From Varroa destructor (Eukaryota > Arthropoda > Arachnida > Mesostigmata > Varroidae): a stretch of 64,000 bases of DNA. The stretch covers positions 30,023,565-30,087,564 of the forward strand of contig NW_019211454.1 of the NCBI RefSeq assembly GCF_002443255.2, written 5' to 3'. The notes below the pieces were generated by a model. That model had not been told where the DNA came from, made no database searches, and saw nothing but the letters and a program-made list of their open reading frames with translations. The stretch's first letter is position 1. Each line of letters opens with the position of its first letter. Below, one piece after another: positions 1 through 15,700 of the stretch. The translations under genes were made by a program, and so were the position numbers.

Positions 1-404
1 AATCTGCGAACTCGGGGGAACCCTGGGCGGTGGGAAAGGAACGAATAACGAAGCAGCTTAAAAAACAAACAAAAAAGATGGAAAGCTCCTCTCTGTCAGT
101 CGGTGGATCAGGCCCAGACTCCAAGGGCTGCGAAGGCTAATTGGGAAAGCAGCAGCAGCATCAAAAAGACAATCCGAACGTAGCCCTAAACGACGAGAAG
201 GGGGAACGAAGGGACACTCCTACACATGCAGACATTTACTCATGAGAGGCGACAGATAGCGGAGCCATCAAACACAGATCCACTGCCGCCGTCACATTAA
301 CACCAGACAAACGACAGACCAGACCAAGCTGCAGCCGCGGCTGCCACTGGAGAAGACGACTGCTATGCCACACAACGAGGACCATCTCTCTTCTTATTGT
401 ATTT

Positions 405-427
405 CGTCTTTCTTTCTTTCTTTCTTC
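405..427. repeat. (TTTC)n microsatellite
   Basis: About five TTTC units with slight imperfections at the ends. Confidence 0.85.
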
Positions 428-3023
428 GTTGAAAATGAGATCATACGATCAAATCAGTGTGCCTGATGATTCTGGACGCGCAGTCCTCTTTATAGCCAAC
501 TAGCCAGGTTACATAGACGCCATCGGGGATATGGATCGCAAATATTGGGAACTGGCTGGAACGAGAACTCATAATGACGAGGTCAAAACGAAGAAGCCAA
601 GAGTCAGGGAAAACAAACGATAAGCAAAAAGTTGGTTAGCTCTGTTTTTTGTCTTTTGATAGGCTCGACTGCTCCTATCTGGCGTTACCTTGGAGCCTGT
701 ATTAACGTACACTGGATCTGTTCGTCATTTTTTGTCGCTTCCTGACCTCCCCTGGATTTTGCCTCTTTCAGATTCGTTCCCTTGAATCTTGCACATGCTT
801 ATCAGCAATTCAAGCTTACGCTTCTCCACTTTCACCCCGTGATACTCAAATCGTAGTCGTTTATCTGTTAGGCTAAATGCTCCATCTCACAGTCGATAGC
901 ACATCCACTAACAACGCCAGCATCGCTTAAAGGACGCCGCCACTCACTCTCGTAGTCACGCTATTCCGGATGCAGGCAATGAAGAGCTATCCCAATCCCA
1001 TTAGCCCACATGCGTTTAAGATCATATCTAGAAACCATTACAACTTACTAAATCTAATGGCAGCATTAACAATGGCCTGGTTACTTATGACTGGCCTGTG
1101 AGTAGTGTCCACCGTAGGTAGTGTGCGATACATCAACATTAAACATTATACGATCATATCTGCAAACGCCTTTTTGCTGTCGCTCAACCTTTATACCGGT
1201 TTTTTTTTTATTTTTTTTTTGTATTGTTCGTTCGGGCCGTAACGAGTGAGCGCAAATGCCCTTGTAAATGGAGCGCAAACGGCAGTAGCAGTAAAAATGC
1301 TACACAAAAAGTCGACGAAGAAACGATACAGCCACTTTGAAGTGACGCTGTTTCGGCGTAAAGTAGCTCCGTTGGTGAAGCTTTCTGGGAAGATGCGTGA
1401 GGAATCGCGTCGCGACTTAGCATAAACTCTCGCTCTCTATATCCAATGGTGCAAAAAATCAACGACAAGTAGTAACTCACGGACTTGAATAAGCGAATTG
1501 TGCAGGTGGCCATGAGCCTCGAACAAGATGTAAACTATAGCCCGCTAACAAGATGAACGAGACACGAATAAATATGGCGTTAGATGGGGTGACATAGTTG
1601 CAAATGTGGCTTTCCTTTCTAAAGGACACGTCCATCTTCAGAGGCTGTCTTTTTATGTTCAAGTGTTGACGGTTACCACATCTGTGGTACAGTCGTCAGT
1701 TATAGCCGAAGGATTTGCGTTCGTTCAGAAAGAAATGCGCCAATCTCGGGATGGCAAACTTGGCGCAAAGGCGGCTTAGGAAAAAGATGACGTAATTATC
1801 TTCTACTACTCCAGTGTGACCAAATATAATTGGAGAAAAAAACGCTACTTAAAAAAAATAAACGACGTATTCAAAAAACGAAAAGTGTCTCAACAGGACC
1901 TTAAAAAACTGGCCCCAAAAATCGGACTATGCGCTATGCCACTTCGACACTTGAAGTGCGACACGCCTGAACACTTAAGGACTAGGCAGATAACGTGAAG
2001 CGTTCGTGCTGTCAAGAAATCTGGCGCTGTTACATGCACATACTTCAGTGGTGGCAACAAGGACTTAATCTCAAACTTTAATCATCAAATCAGGGATTGG
2101 GCTTATGTAGGCAGTGGATAATTAATTACTGATCAGTTGATCTAGACCTTATGATAAGACATGAATGTGCGCATCTCCATGATGAAAAATTTATCGCTAG
2201 GTTTCTCGACAGAAACAGTGGTGTCGTTGAAACAATAATTTCTTCTACGACAGAATTGACCAGTCATTCTAAACATCCCTGTTTCTCGCTTATGGAAAAT
2301 ATTCAAAATTTAATTATGTAAAAAATGTTCACGCTTTTTCAGACCGAATTCGCTGCTAACGGAGGATTTTCATTTCTAGTCCTTGTATAGAGGACAAGGA
2401 GAATAGAAAAACGCCAAAGAAGTTGAGCTCTCCTTTATTTTGTTGCCGCCTCTGTTGCTTGTTGCTGCTACCCGACCTGGCTGTTCTCCGCTTTTACCGA
2501 GGCTGTCTTGGATTTCGAAGAAGTCACCCCACTAAGTAGGCGAAGAGCACTAGCCCACGTGCAAGATCAGGGAGCATGGGTGCGCAGGCTGCCTCGCGCA
2601 CGATGGATGCGAACTGTCATTAATCATTTTTCAGTGTTCAGCCCCTCATAGCTTCTGCTGCCAGCCTTTGCCAGCGGCATCTAACAGGCAAAGCAGTTCC
2701 ATTGGCTCCTTTTCGATATTTGACGAGAGTTCCATTCGTCAATTGCTCTCTCCTTTTTGTGACTCTTTTCTTTGCCCCCACCGTCGAACTCGGTCGAGTT
2801 TCCCCGCCCTTTAGCCGCTCAACAAAACTTCTCAACCTGAAGCAGAAACGGATTCTGCTTACCCACGCTGAGGTATCACGGTTACCTCGGGCTAGGCCGA
2901 AGCCTGGCGTGGCGGGTTTTGCAATTAGGCGAGGAAGCAGAGAGCTTTCCGTTAAACAAGAAAATGCAAGTTCACAATTTGCAATAATAAACAAATTTTT
3001 GTCCAGTAGCTTGACTGTTTCAC

Positions 3024-3042
3024 ATTATTATTATTATTATAT
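3024..3042. repeat. (ATT)n microsatellite
   Basis: Six uninterrupted ATT units. Confidence 0.9.
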
Positions 3043-6000
3043 AAATCGGTTAGTATAAAGTGGTCTCAATGGGAAATAGTAGAACAAGCTAAAGGAATAA
3101 ATCACTTAACAGACTGACAAGGGACCCGACAGATAGTGATCAATCATGAAGAGTAAGCCTTCATACTGATAAAGATGCGACGATCTTCAACAACGCCAAT
3201 CTCTTTAATCTTCTGCGTACGTTACGTGCCCAACGTCCTATGAATACGTAGCTCGTGTGACCATAGATCGACGTCAACTTTAGTATCGATGAACACTCGA
3301 GAGTAGAGACCCCGTAACAGTTGGATAGAGAGGTATAGTAACGATACGAACTGTAAGAATCTCTCAGAAGAAATCTCGCAGATCGTGCTGAACCTAGCGC
3401 AGATTTCCGGATTGGGAGACACCTGACTCCGTTAACTCACAGCTATGATAGCAAAATCATGTACCACCTAGAGGGGCGGTCGATCTAGTTCGACGCCATG
3501 GTGCACAAAGGTCCCGTTCCACGTGTACATCAAACCAGTCATCTCGATTCGCTCATGGTTCGATCAGCTCTACCGTTGCTTAACGGAACTCGCTTCATAG
3601 ATCATGTTTGACAATTTTACACACTCTCTAAGCGCGTTTCTCTCCCGCCCCCCTTTTCCTCTTCCTCCACCTCCTGCTCCTCTTCTATGTAACCGCTGTA
3701 CCAGACGGCGCCGACTATCACTACAACGACTACCAATAAGGCTCGTTGTGTTCGCACTTCGATTTTTTGCTCCTGGCTTTAAGTGAGGGTACGGACAACA
3801 GTCGAAGCAAGCCGTGTATTGACGGCCCGTTGGACAGTTTCATGTTCTCCGCCTCTTTTTAGTCCCTTTAGTGGCAACTGCGGTATCATCAGCAGTAGCA
3901 ACGACAGGGTCAGACCGAGTGTGATTTATCTTTTTATCCTATGCTCAACATACTCACATTTGACACCGAACGCCCCAAAGACCGCGACTGGCTAGAGGCA
4001 ATAGCAAAAAAAAAGATGGTAGTAATAGGCAGTTGCTTACAGGAGAATGCTGCAGTCAGCATCGTAGAGCTCTGCAGTGTAATGACAACGCCATGGCGTT
4101 GTAGCGGCGGCTGCCATCATACGAAACGGGGGACACCAATCAAAGCAGCAGACGCCAACAAAATGACCGGCCGCGAAATGAACGAACGTCGACCAACCAC
4201 AAAGATGTTCTACTTTCATTTCGTTCGCCCCATCTTGTCCTTCTTTTTCGTCAGCAGCGGTGGCGGTCATGGTAGTTCGATGCGACGCGACAACAGTGGG
4301 CCCGTAGAGCCGGCACCATGAACCCAGACACCAGCATAGACCCAACTTGGATCAATGCTGGTACTTGGCACCCTATGCAACCGTACTGCCGGTTTAGTCG
4401 GCTCCCGCTGCTGCTGCCGCCGCCGCAACTGCCGCCGTTACTATAAATGTTGCTTCTACACGCCCCGGGCGGTGTGATCTATGTCGGATGTAGACGCCAT
4501 CTTTAGAGAGATCACTACCGCCACCTCGGTAAACTCTACACTGTTAGAATGGCCAACTTCTATCTTCAGCGTTTAGCAACGGGGCACGCAAATACACGCG
4601 CACCGTCACCCATACGCCCATATGTACTGACATATATCTCAGCAGAGACACACATTCTACTTGGGGCGCCCACAACAAAATGCTCCCCGTTTCCGATCCA
4701 CCATAGCTAGCAGCCATACGGCATCGTCGTTACATTGATGATCATGAGTGTGATGATGGTGATGATGACCAGGTCGAACAATTCGCGAATGGGTCTAGAC
4801 CTGATGACCGCGAATCGCACGGCGTGAGAAATAATAAGAAGAGATGAACCAAATCGTGCGAATTTCTATGGGGTGATAACACATTTCGCTCGGAGCAATG
4901 CGCATCTTTCATGAACAGCTGAACGCCGATTGAAGCTAATTGTAACGTAACGTGATAAAAAAAAAAACAGATATCTTTAGCCTGTTCTTGTAGTTGGATG
5001 GAGCTTCGTTTATGAAGTCCTACTTGAGGTATTCAATGCTTAATTCCAGTATCGGTTTTCCTTCGAAAGCAAAAGAAAGCGCTATAAACAATTATCACAA
5101 CCCCTTAGGCACCACTTCTCACATCAACATAAATACAAAACAAATTGACGGATCTATTATTATTAATAAAGTCTGATTCATATGTATGGTCATCTTTAAC
5201 GTGACAACTACCAAATGTTATCATATATATATATATACTTTTTGAAAACTCCTAAAGAATCGGTATCTTAAATCAAAATCTGCAAAAGTATATTAGTGTT
5301 TGTTACAGATTTACATGTGGGTAACCTAATAACAATGCTCCAGAATAATGTTTCCCAGAAATCAGGTTTTCTGAAGGGAAAATAAAGTTCGCTTTCAATA
5401 GGTTCCTTTGCAGGCAAAGATTAGTGCGTATAATGCTTGATACGACGCAGGGGCCAGTGGTGAGGACATTGGAATACATGATTTACCAATACGTACATGT
5501 CAGCAAGTAGAAAAGCACAGATCCGTGAAAGTTTATACGCAATACTCATTGATGTTCTCGAGTACACCTCCGCATGGCATAACCGTACAAGGAACCGTAG
5601 AAGCCGGAACGGAGTGTTGGCAACATTGCTGGAGAGTTTCTCTTCCTCTCTCCGTTTCTCTCAATACGTGTTGTATATGATGACTGGATCGGGAACGCCA
5701 GGGGATGCAGAAGGGGACCACCTCTTCAGGAACGCCAGCTAGACCGACCGAGGAAATAACAAGACGCAATTAATGAAAGCATGCAGGCTTGCCTGCACCG
5801 ATATATACGCTATGCCCAAACTCAGGAGAGCGCGCTGGAGAAAGGCGGATTCCCAACATTCCTCAACAAATTGACTCGCCGCCCTAGCGAGCTTCAGTTG
5901 GGGGTACTCGGGGGGTGAGTGAGTTCCCTTGCTACTCCACACAGAGTGCTGCACTACTAATACCATCACCACGACGGACGGCAGCTGACTATGCAATGGG

Positions 6001-9000
6001 CCCTAAACCAACCAACCTTGCCTGTTTGCCTTCAGGATAGGCTGTGGTGTGGATATTTGAGAAGGTATGCATCTGTTCCGACGACGACCGATAGAAAGGG
6101 GCATCTGATCCCAATCCTTCGGTTGTCTTCCGTCGTGAATGAATCCGTTTCAGTTAAAGTATGGACAATTTTAGTTGAGTAAAATCCACTAAGATCGTTC
6201 CGGCGATCGGTCGATTGTCAAACAAAACCTAGAGCGCCAACGGCGTTGTCCAGAGTCAAATAAATATAACTTGAAACAAAGACATGGGTGTCAGGCGTTA
6301 TTCTATGTCAGATAAAGAAAAAAAAAGTCAGTACTCAACATTATTTATAACAAACATTTAAATGCATACAAACCCTCGTATAATTATCATAACAGTGATT
6401 CGGATGAAACCTATATTTCTCAGAAGAATTTCTTGGAAATAATCTATTTCTCTAGAGATTGAAATAAAACTGAAAGCGATATCTAGGTTTGTGCTTGACA
6501 AGTAACTATAGTTACCATAAAATTGCTACTTGACAAATCAATTCCTTTTCACTTTACCTTCCAACTAAATAGTTCGGGTCCAAACCTCGCTCTAATTAGT
6601 TCCATGTTAACGTCAACATGACATTTTGGTTAACAATGTGGCTTAACACATACGCGCAAAGACGACATATCCTTCCTCCCTTGCTATAGCCTATCGAACG
6701 GCTAGGGTATGGGTGTTACATCCAACCAATGAAGTGACGAAACGTGCCCAGGCAAGTATCTCAGACGACCGGTAAGTTTCCGTAGTTACACTCCTACGCC
6801 GAAGTCGGTCATAGGCCACCTCTTTTCCCATTCACCCTCATCGAACCCCAACCACCCGCAGTAAGTAACTAACTATTCAGGAACTGCAGGCACTCGCAAC
6901 GGGGCAATAGAAAGTCAAGAGGTGCATGCATATTTGTGAGGTAAGGCAAAAAGGAGTACGGGGGGCTATGCTAAGCATGAATACGGTACGAGGTATTTGC
7001 ACCGCATTTCTCACTGGGTGTTAGGCAGTAGGGTGTGTCTGAAAAATTGTATTGTTTATATCTGTCCCAATCAGGGCGAATCTTTCGCAAGAGAGAGCAC
7101 ATTGCAGTCCTTTTTGTTCAATAGCTGTGGCACTGTTCGCTCATGTTGCAGACAATACAAACGGTAACGATCGCGCGATGCTAAAGCGACAGCCACAAGA
7201 ACTCAATGTATAGCACACACATGGCGACCACTGCGATTTTCGGACGCGCAGCTTAATTGACACTTTTCACTTATCCTCTCATGGCACGGTTTTCTTCGTC
7301 ACACGTTTCATTATTGCCACCTCCACTGGTACTACTGCGGCGGCAGCTTCGGTTGCAGTTGTTAAGCGTGGTGATCCTTTCAGGCAAACATACGCCATAT
7401 TTACGCACACACACGCACCACACTAAGCACACAGCGAAAAAGAAAGCAATGAAAAGAAAGACGAAAGATTACTGCCAGTGTGACGTCCAATGACCTCGCT
7501 TCAACTGACGTGCGCATCCACCCGCAGGGCGCGGGCTATTCACTCGTGTAAAGCAATTTATCTGGGGGGTGCTTGCTGCTTCCCGTGTCCCATTTTAGGG
7601 GTGGCATACAGGACAAGCACAACACGGGACCAACAGTACGATATGGGAGCGTCTGCTCTCCAGTTAAACAGAAAGAAAGTTCGAAAGAGAAAGTAGCGGT
7701 CTCGGGTCTGAACTTGAGAGTCGCTCAGAGTGGCTGGAGAGGAATCTGGGGGCCACAAACCTGTTCCAAGGCAGTCATCCGATCAGGTTGGGTCAGGTTA
7801 AAGCCAGCCCGGTAGGGCTGAGCTGGGTCATAACGAGCCAAACGGAGTAGATACAGACACATCGCTACGCAGACGAGCTCGCTACGTCATTTATTGCTGC
7901 ACATGTCTTGTTTGCCTGCATTGTTAGCTGAGATCATTAATTATTCTTAATTAAGCTGCAAAACTACTGGTAAAATTAACCTTCTGTAATCTGTTTATGT
8001 AATGAAATGCTATGATATACCGGTACCGACTTGAAGTGCTACATTGTACTGCCTAGGGGCAAGTTCTCTAAACAAACTATTTTACTCGAGTAATGCTCTT
8101 AGTTCCTGTGATTCTCCCTAGAAAAGGTATAATTCGAAATTGCTGCAGTGATTCGTGTTTTTTTTCTAAGGACGCCCACGATCTATAACACCCTTCTAGG
8201 GTATTTTGCCTACAATTGGTTTTCGTGGATTTCGAGATAACCGCTTGTACTATTCAATCTTCGTGCAGATAAGGAACTTGGCCTAAATTTTGCTCTTTTT
8301 ATCTATCCCAACAGTAGCAGTGCCGCACTTCGAGGGCTCCATTAGTTACGGGGTAATCTTCTCAGACTTCTGCTAGCCAGTAGCAGAGCTTAAAGTATTC
8401 AAACAGAAGCAAAATTTTCATCTTGAGCTGATTTTCTGTGGCCTCTAAAGCTATCTTTAATGAACTCCGCAAGATTCACTTACTCTCGTTTGTCCACTTT
8501 TCAGTGTTTCTATCAGGCAGGCTAACTAATTTTACCTTTTATATAAACAACTGCGTCGCTCATTACGTGAATTTGAGTTACGCACCAGAGTGTTCGTTCT
8601 GCCAGGGGTGGGTGTTACCAAGCGACAATAACCACGACCATTACTGACTGATTCTCTCTCACTTTCCTGATTTTCTCCTCATTTGATCGTGGCGTTGATT
8701 CTGCTTAGTAAGTGGGTTATTGTGCTTTGAGAGTTCTCTCTGTTCCGTACCAGCCAGTCTGCAGCCTCTAGGTTTTCTGAAATGCTAACGCGCTAAGCTA
8801 ATCCCATAACGTATGGCTGTTGTCTTTAGTGGCAGCAGATTCAGCGGCAACGGGGGCTTCGGGCAGACCAAACAGTCACATTGTCAAAGACAACACGCAT
8901 ACACCAGCCCACTAGTTTAATACTTCCCCCGTTCCCCCCAGCCACCGCCCACCAATCGTCCCGATGCACACTCTACAATGTATTATGTTTACTATCGTTA

Positions 9001-12000
9001 TTTTGCTCGTTGTTAGTTAATGAGTGAGACAGAATAGGGCGAGAGACCCTGGAACTTCTGTTTTGGTCGAGTTAGATGATGGCCTGTGAACTTGTTACCG
9101 CCGACAGTTTTATCGTACAGCATACAAACAGGCTTCAGGAGTTCATCGTAAATTGACTGTGGATACTACACAGCTTATAAGTCAAATCCATCATCTTTTT
9201 TCCCATTGTGTTCCTACTTTTGCTTATTGTTGGGTCGGAAACACGATTTGTTCTCTTCTAATTTTTTTTGGAGTCTCAAATCACCATGTTAGAATCCTTT
9301 CCAAGGCCAACTAGTTACATGGTGATGTGAAAAAAAAATTTCTCTTCCTGGTATGTAATCACGCGTGTAGTGTTTAGAGAATAACAATACAAATGTATTG
9401 TTTTTGTCAAGTCCAGGGAAAATAGAGGCGTTACAAAATATATGTAAACTTGACAAATCCAATTATCAATAGGCTCAACTTTGTTGAAATGAGATTCTCG
9501 AATATCGAAAATCCATAAACCAGCGTTCTGATTGATCCCAAATCCCCTGTGTTCAGGATAACGTCACAATAAGATAAGCCTTTCTCGATTACCTTTGTCC
9601 ATCGCAGTATACGTACCGCTATGTTCCTCCTCATAGACAAATTACGATGTAGCATAGCTTCCTGTGCGCTAATCAGACAAGCGGTACTGCTGTTTTCTGC
9701 CGAGTACAATCAACCGCTCTACGCATGCTCTGAATTTCCTGTGTCTTACTTATTTCATTTTTACTATTTGTCTGAAGTGCCCAGTCTCCTACTGAGCGAT
9801 TTTCAAACCTAATGTCTGGTCAATGGCGGTCGCTGTTTCAACAAGGCTTAATATTTTCTTTACCCCTGAGTGCCCCTTCGAGTACACTAATGGCTCGTAA
9901 TGAAATCAAAACGCGAGCAGGCGCCTCGGATCGTTGTTCGACTAACGAAAATGACGATAGAAGCAGACCACTATAACTCTTGATGTATCCACGAGCAAAG
10001 ATCTCGAAGCCTCGTTTTAAACTTCTTCCCTGCCCTCTGGCCATGCTGCTTAGGAAACGCGATAGCCAGACAAACGATTCCTTCGGCCGTGCGGGATCTC
10101 GGTCGAGATGGACTCTTACCGGGAAGTCTCCTAACATATATATATACATAAAGGAAGGGTCAGCGATCCGTGAAAGGCTTCGTAAATACTTCGTACTCAG
10201 ACTGTTGGTCACTTAACTTCATTCTTACTTTTCATTTCGTTTAGTCTCCTGCTTAAGTGAAGACAATAAATTCAATTCACACGAGGTATATACCTACTTA
10301 TCTTCAACTGGCATAATATACATTAACATAATATATATATTACATTGGCGTACGCTTCTTCTGTAAATTATTTCTTCATTGATTATGGCAAGACTCAAGT
10401 TCGCGCGCAGCTTGGACCTAGTCGTATAAAATCAGTTGGTTGCCAACGTGATGCCTCTCGATTATTTTTTAATGTCACATCAGGCGTAAAAATAACGATT
10501 CCCTTCCTTCGGCTTCTGTGATGACTTGCGTTTGAAGCACAATTATGGTAAGAACAGGAGCTTGCGTCAAACTGATGCTGAATTTTGGCAAATACGTAGA
10601 ATCCCTTTTTACTGGGGCTAGAATCAGTTAATTCAATGCGGGTACTATCGGTCCGTAGGGGTGTGCGTGTATGTGTGCTTGTGGATCCACAGTCGGAAGC
10701 GGATGCAGGGCAGAGGTTACGTTAGCTGATTCAACCTGCGCCTCTTCGTGGCTCGCAGAGGGGATATTACGAGACGGCAAATTAAAAAAAAATTATCGTT
10801 CTGATTCGTCGACAACAACTGCTGTGGGCTAGTTTTTTGTGGGCCGTTGGTCGGCTGAAAGAACGATCGGACTCTTTGTTCGTGAAGCTGTTCTTGCTAA
10901 GTTAAGTTGAATAAGAAATATCGGTGGGCAATCTCGAACCTGTAGGCGCGAGGAAGACAGGACAAAAAAGCGCCGAGAACGGATCAGAAGAAGGCCAAAC
11001 CACAGGTGAGGCGCCAGCCAGTAGTTGTGAACAGAGTGTTCGGGGCGTGCAGAGAAAAAAGGACTTTTTGAGTCAAATGTTATTCAAATTCAAATTAAGC
11101 CTAGGAGAAACGGGTTTCCGTCACCGGTTGCGTTGAAAACGAGGGCGAACAGGCGAATACTCAAGTTCAAAGAAGGGCACCGCAGGGCCAAAACGGCTAG
11201 AAAGACAGGAGATAGATGAGGAACGGACGCGTGCGCAAGCAGTAAGGGCCATCAGATGGGTGCGCGTTATCCCTATTCCGCGTTTTAGCCGTTGCCGGCG
11301 GCGAAGAACGCGGTTGAAATAGAAGCAAGAGCGAAAATACTAGTAAAAAAAAATTAAGTTGTTTATAGAGATGCAGGAAGGCTAGTTAGCAAAAGAGCTT
11401 GCACAAATGATGTGGGCGCAAATTTTGTAATGCTTTAGCAATCGACGCTCACACCGAATGATTCGCCTGTGTGGGGTTCGGCTGATACGTAAAAAGCACC
11501 AGCTAGTTACAAGTAAAACAAAGCGATTGCTAAGATTCCATCACAGTAACATTTTATCATAACATTATAGTATGATCTAAAAGACGTCCGTCTGAATTAA
11601 TCTTAACCGTTATCTTGTTCGCACTTCGTAGTTTCATAGAATATGACCGTTGTGTTCTGTTTTTCGTTTAAAATCGTATAACCTATGAAGCTTATGATAT
11701 ATTTAAATTTTAGATTAAACGAGCGCCGAACTAGGTCTTCTTCTCAAACTACCTATAGGAAGGTGATTTCTACCGTAGCGTTCCAGAGCGCGAACTGGTC
11801 ATTTTTTAACGGGTAAAGAGGACGCTGCGCGTACACCGTTCGTCGGTCGGTACATAATAATCGGTCGAACGAATAGCGGACGTCACACGCTAACGCAAAC
11901 ATTCGAGTCTACGCATAACGTCACTCAGTCTGCTAGCTAGCAGCGGCAATGGCACTAACCGCCAGCTAACAAGCAAGACGTCGTCGTGATTTATGTCCAT

Positions 12001-12740
12001 TCGCGTAGTCGACCTGCTGGCCGTCCGCTTGGACGAAGACAGAGCACTTTTCGCGTCGCCGCTGGTTGTTATTGGATGCAAACCTTGATATACTACTCAT
12101 GCTGCTGCTAGCGCTGCATTTTGGCATTTCGCGGATGGCCCTCAGAATGACTCCCTGGACACTGACATCGAGCGGAATCAGCTTCTGTGAAGAGCTGGGC
12201 GGAATGTCAGCTCGGCAGAGCTTCGGGCCGATGGCTAGCTGACCAGATTCAGGCGTGAACTCTGCCCCCGCCTAGCGGTGGCTTCCACTGCAATAAAACT
12301 ATTAGTACTGCCACTAGTCGCGACTCGCAGCAATGAGGCCGTAGCAGAGCTATCGGCATTAGCAACTGCAGACGCTGAGCTCTGAGGCAATAGAAACGGC
12401 GCCAGCAATAATACACGCGCAGAGCCCGTGTATCGGTACCACTCTAGGCTGAATGGTAACAGACAGCCATCTAGCAGCACGCAGCGCCGCCATCGCCATT
12501 CCGGACATTGGTAGGGCGAGTTACTCATACATCGAGAGATTATATTCGCATATACACTCATGCAGTCGTGCAGACATCGGAGGTACTCATCCAAAGACTG
12601 GCAGATACGATACGTTGCTATTATAGCAAGCACCTATAAGTAAAGCCCAAAGCACGCAGCATATCGGCGGTGGTAACAACGTAGTGCACTCGCTCGCCTC
12701 GTCGGGTAGACTTTTAGAGCCCAATATATCAAATGCTGTA

Positions 12741-12772
12741 GATATATGTATGTACGTACGTACGTACATATA
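12741..12772. repeat. (GTAC)n-type microsatellite palindrome
   Basis: ATATATGTATGTACGTACGTACGTACATATA is a tetranucleotide repeat that is largely self-complementary. Confidence 0.85.
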
Positions 12773-15700
12773 GGGCTGGGACTATGTATGTAGAAAGATG
12801 TGTTTAGTTGGCCTACTGGTAGAACTATGCCGTATTATCATCGTGTACTAACGACTGGACGAATGGTACTGAGTAGGACTAGTGAGGTTGTGTATCATTA
12901 ATGCCGCTCGCTGACAAATGGGGATTACCGACATCGTAGTGAGACTTGAAGTGAGATGTTTCTGGCGAAAAAAGTGTATGTTCAGTGTTCGATTTATTTC
13001 GCCTTTTCCGAGCTGAAAACAGTCACTGTCGCAATCGAAAATATTTATGCCATATATAGCGAACATTTCGTAGCTTAGAGGACCGCTAAAAGCAGGCTTG
13101 TTAAATTTAGCAACGATACCTTCGATTTCAGACAAACCAAGCCTAATTTAATTAATAACTAATTGGGCTAGAATGATAATTTATTATATATTACGAGCTA
13201 CTCTCCTCTCTGGTAGCATCTGGAAAGTCAAATATATCCACCATCCGCATTCCGCTCTGTAATCTTTCTGTCTGTGGCTCCTCGAAGAAGATCGATAGTG
13301 GGATAGGCTCGCTCACTAGTTGCCACCGGAAGCCCCATAATCACGCGGACTATATCAGCCATATCATATAAAGCCAACGTTGGATGTTCCTTTGCTCAAT
13401 CTACGAAATGACAGAGGTATAGCGACGAGGTCTGGCGTTGTCATCAATTGTTAACCAGAATGTGTGTCTTCGATTTCCGTGCCAATGAGTATTTCCGTGT
13501 CTATGAGTATCTTAAGGAGCTCGTGATGTCGTTTGCCAGTACTGCAATCACCTTACCTCCAAGCCCATTTGATATTGCAACCGAACCCAATATCCAGCCA
13601 GAGCGACGCTATTCTTTCGTTTTTTTTCCTGTTTGAACCGCACCTCATCTGCGACAGCCGTATATTCGAGGCGTTTTTTTTCTGTTGACTGAAGTTCTGC
13701 AAGTTACACGTGGAATACAGTGCCGGCATTTTCAACTGACTTAGACCGGCCTAACTCAGCAGACCCATTTTTTTTTTTAGTTCCCGTATTGTCTGGAGTG
13801 ATAATTTTGTGACACATAGGTGGAACGCCAGTTTTGGCCAACAAGGGGCTTAGACTTTGACCTCCTGTTTAGTGAAATGCCCCCTTGATTGCGGCAGCGT
13901 GTTATTATCCTTCGTGTCCGTACCTCATCACTAGCCTTGAACATTCTGTCTTTGCACCATTAAGCGTTGTGCTTCCACTTATGGCCTTCCCTGCCTAATA
14001 TCTTCACCAATTTTCGATACATCTACGCCATATCGTTTGAGAAACGGCCTTTGAGAACCTAAAATTGATCACTAAATATTAATTTTCAAAACTAAAAAGA
14101 TCTTTTTCCTTCTGAATTTCTTTCTCCTGCAGGAAACTCAAGCGCATTCCATTCGTCTCTAGTTTATTAGAAAACTGGAATCATTACCAGCCAAATTTCC
14201 TTTACTAATAACGCACAGTCCCAAGGTTATTCGGTTCCAAAGTCTGCCGGGTTCACTTGTAGCATCCTAATGGATGTATTCCTTAATGCGGGCAATAATA
14301 AACATTGTAAAAGTAAACGAAATACACAAAAGGAAACTAATCCAGTCTAACCCGTGAGTATTACCTTCTGTAAGCGTTTTTCGCTCAGCGATGTTGGTCT
14401 CCTGTTATCGTAAGCTCGAACTTCGGTGTACTGAAACGGAGCGAAATAAGTGTGGTAAGGTATGCCACTACTTCGGCTGCTACTGTTACTGCCGGACGGA
14501 CAACCGAAGGCAGTGGAGGTATTCACTTGCTCGAAACATCCCCTTCAGTCTTTCCCCATCGGCCGTTCGCTTTAGCACCGCGCCCCTGTAATCCAATATG
14601 ATAAAACGAACGATGTAGGAACGGACATAGCAGCATAACAATAAAGTAGTACTTAGATTCGCATTTGTGCCTGGCTGACTGGACGCACCAGCGAACAGAT
14701 TGTACGAACTTTGAGTGGTATGCCGCAGCAGTCATCGCTGAACTGCGGCTGGTTCTGTGCTTTTTCGCGTTCTCCTTTGGGCACAACTGCTGCCGTGGCT
14801 GCCACTTTCGCTGGCGTCGAACTGACTGCCGCCGCCGCTGCTGCTGGCTAGTCCCACTGATGGCAAGCCGCCCGCTAGTGGCGACGTGGGGGTGGCAATA
14901 GTAGTTGAACAAAGTGTCTGTTTTATAATCGAATTAATCCACGAATCCGCTTCTTGCGGATCTGCACTGAGCTTCATCCCGTTTGCTCTTCGCAGTCAGT
15001 ATAGTGAGTGCCGTCAATACAGCAGCAGCTGCGGCAGCAGCAATGGAAGCGGCGTCCGCTCCTGGGATACACGCAACGAAAGGAAAAAAACGAGGGAGAG
15101 AGAAAGAACGAGGCATGACAGATACTGACAGGAGAACAGGCTAGCTGCATCATCCTTGGAACTTCGTTCTGTTCTTGAGCGCTCCTTCACACACACTTGG
15201 TAAATCGATTTTTGGTAATTTTTCCAAACAAATATGCTTGCAAGTCTCCTGCCCTCCACAGATCTGCAGCGATAAGCCACTATTTTTTAAAGGTACCAAT
15301 TGTTCCTACAAACAAACAGAATCGTAAATACTAATACCCGTTATCGGTTACTTGTATAACTACAATTCACTGGTCGAACGTTTGTTAACGCTGGCTGTTC
15401 AATATTTCATGTCATCTGTCATTGGCTAATTGCGTTTTCCATCAGAACTCTCGACATTTTATACTGTCATATGTATTTGGATTACAACTCTGAAGCAATC
15501 CTGAAGCCTGTTCCCACGTGCGTAATGTCGTTTAGCTGTCCAGGCATTGGTTGAAATAGAAAAAAGAAGACATTTTCCGCTCTTCGTATATCTACGTCCC
15601 TCGCTTGGTTCAAGTCCATCATTTCTGTTCTTTTTTTACTTATGCGATCGGAATATATGGTGGGTGACGGGCGAGCAAGCGGCATGTATTATATTCGTTT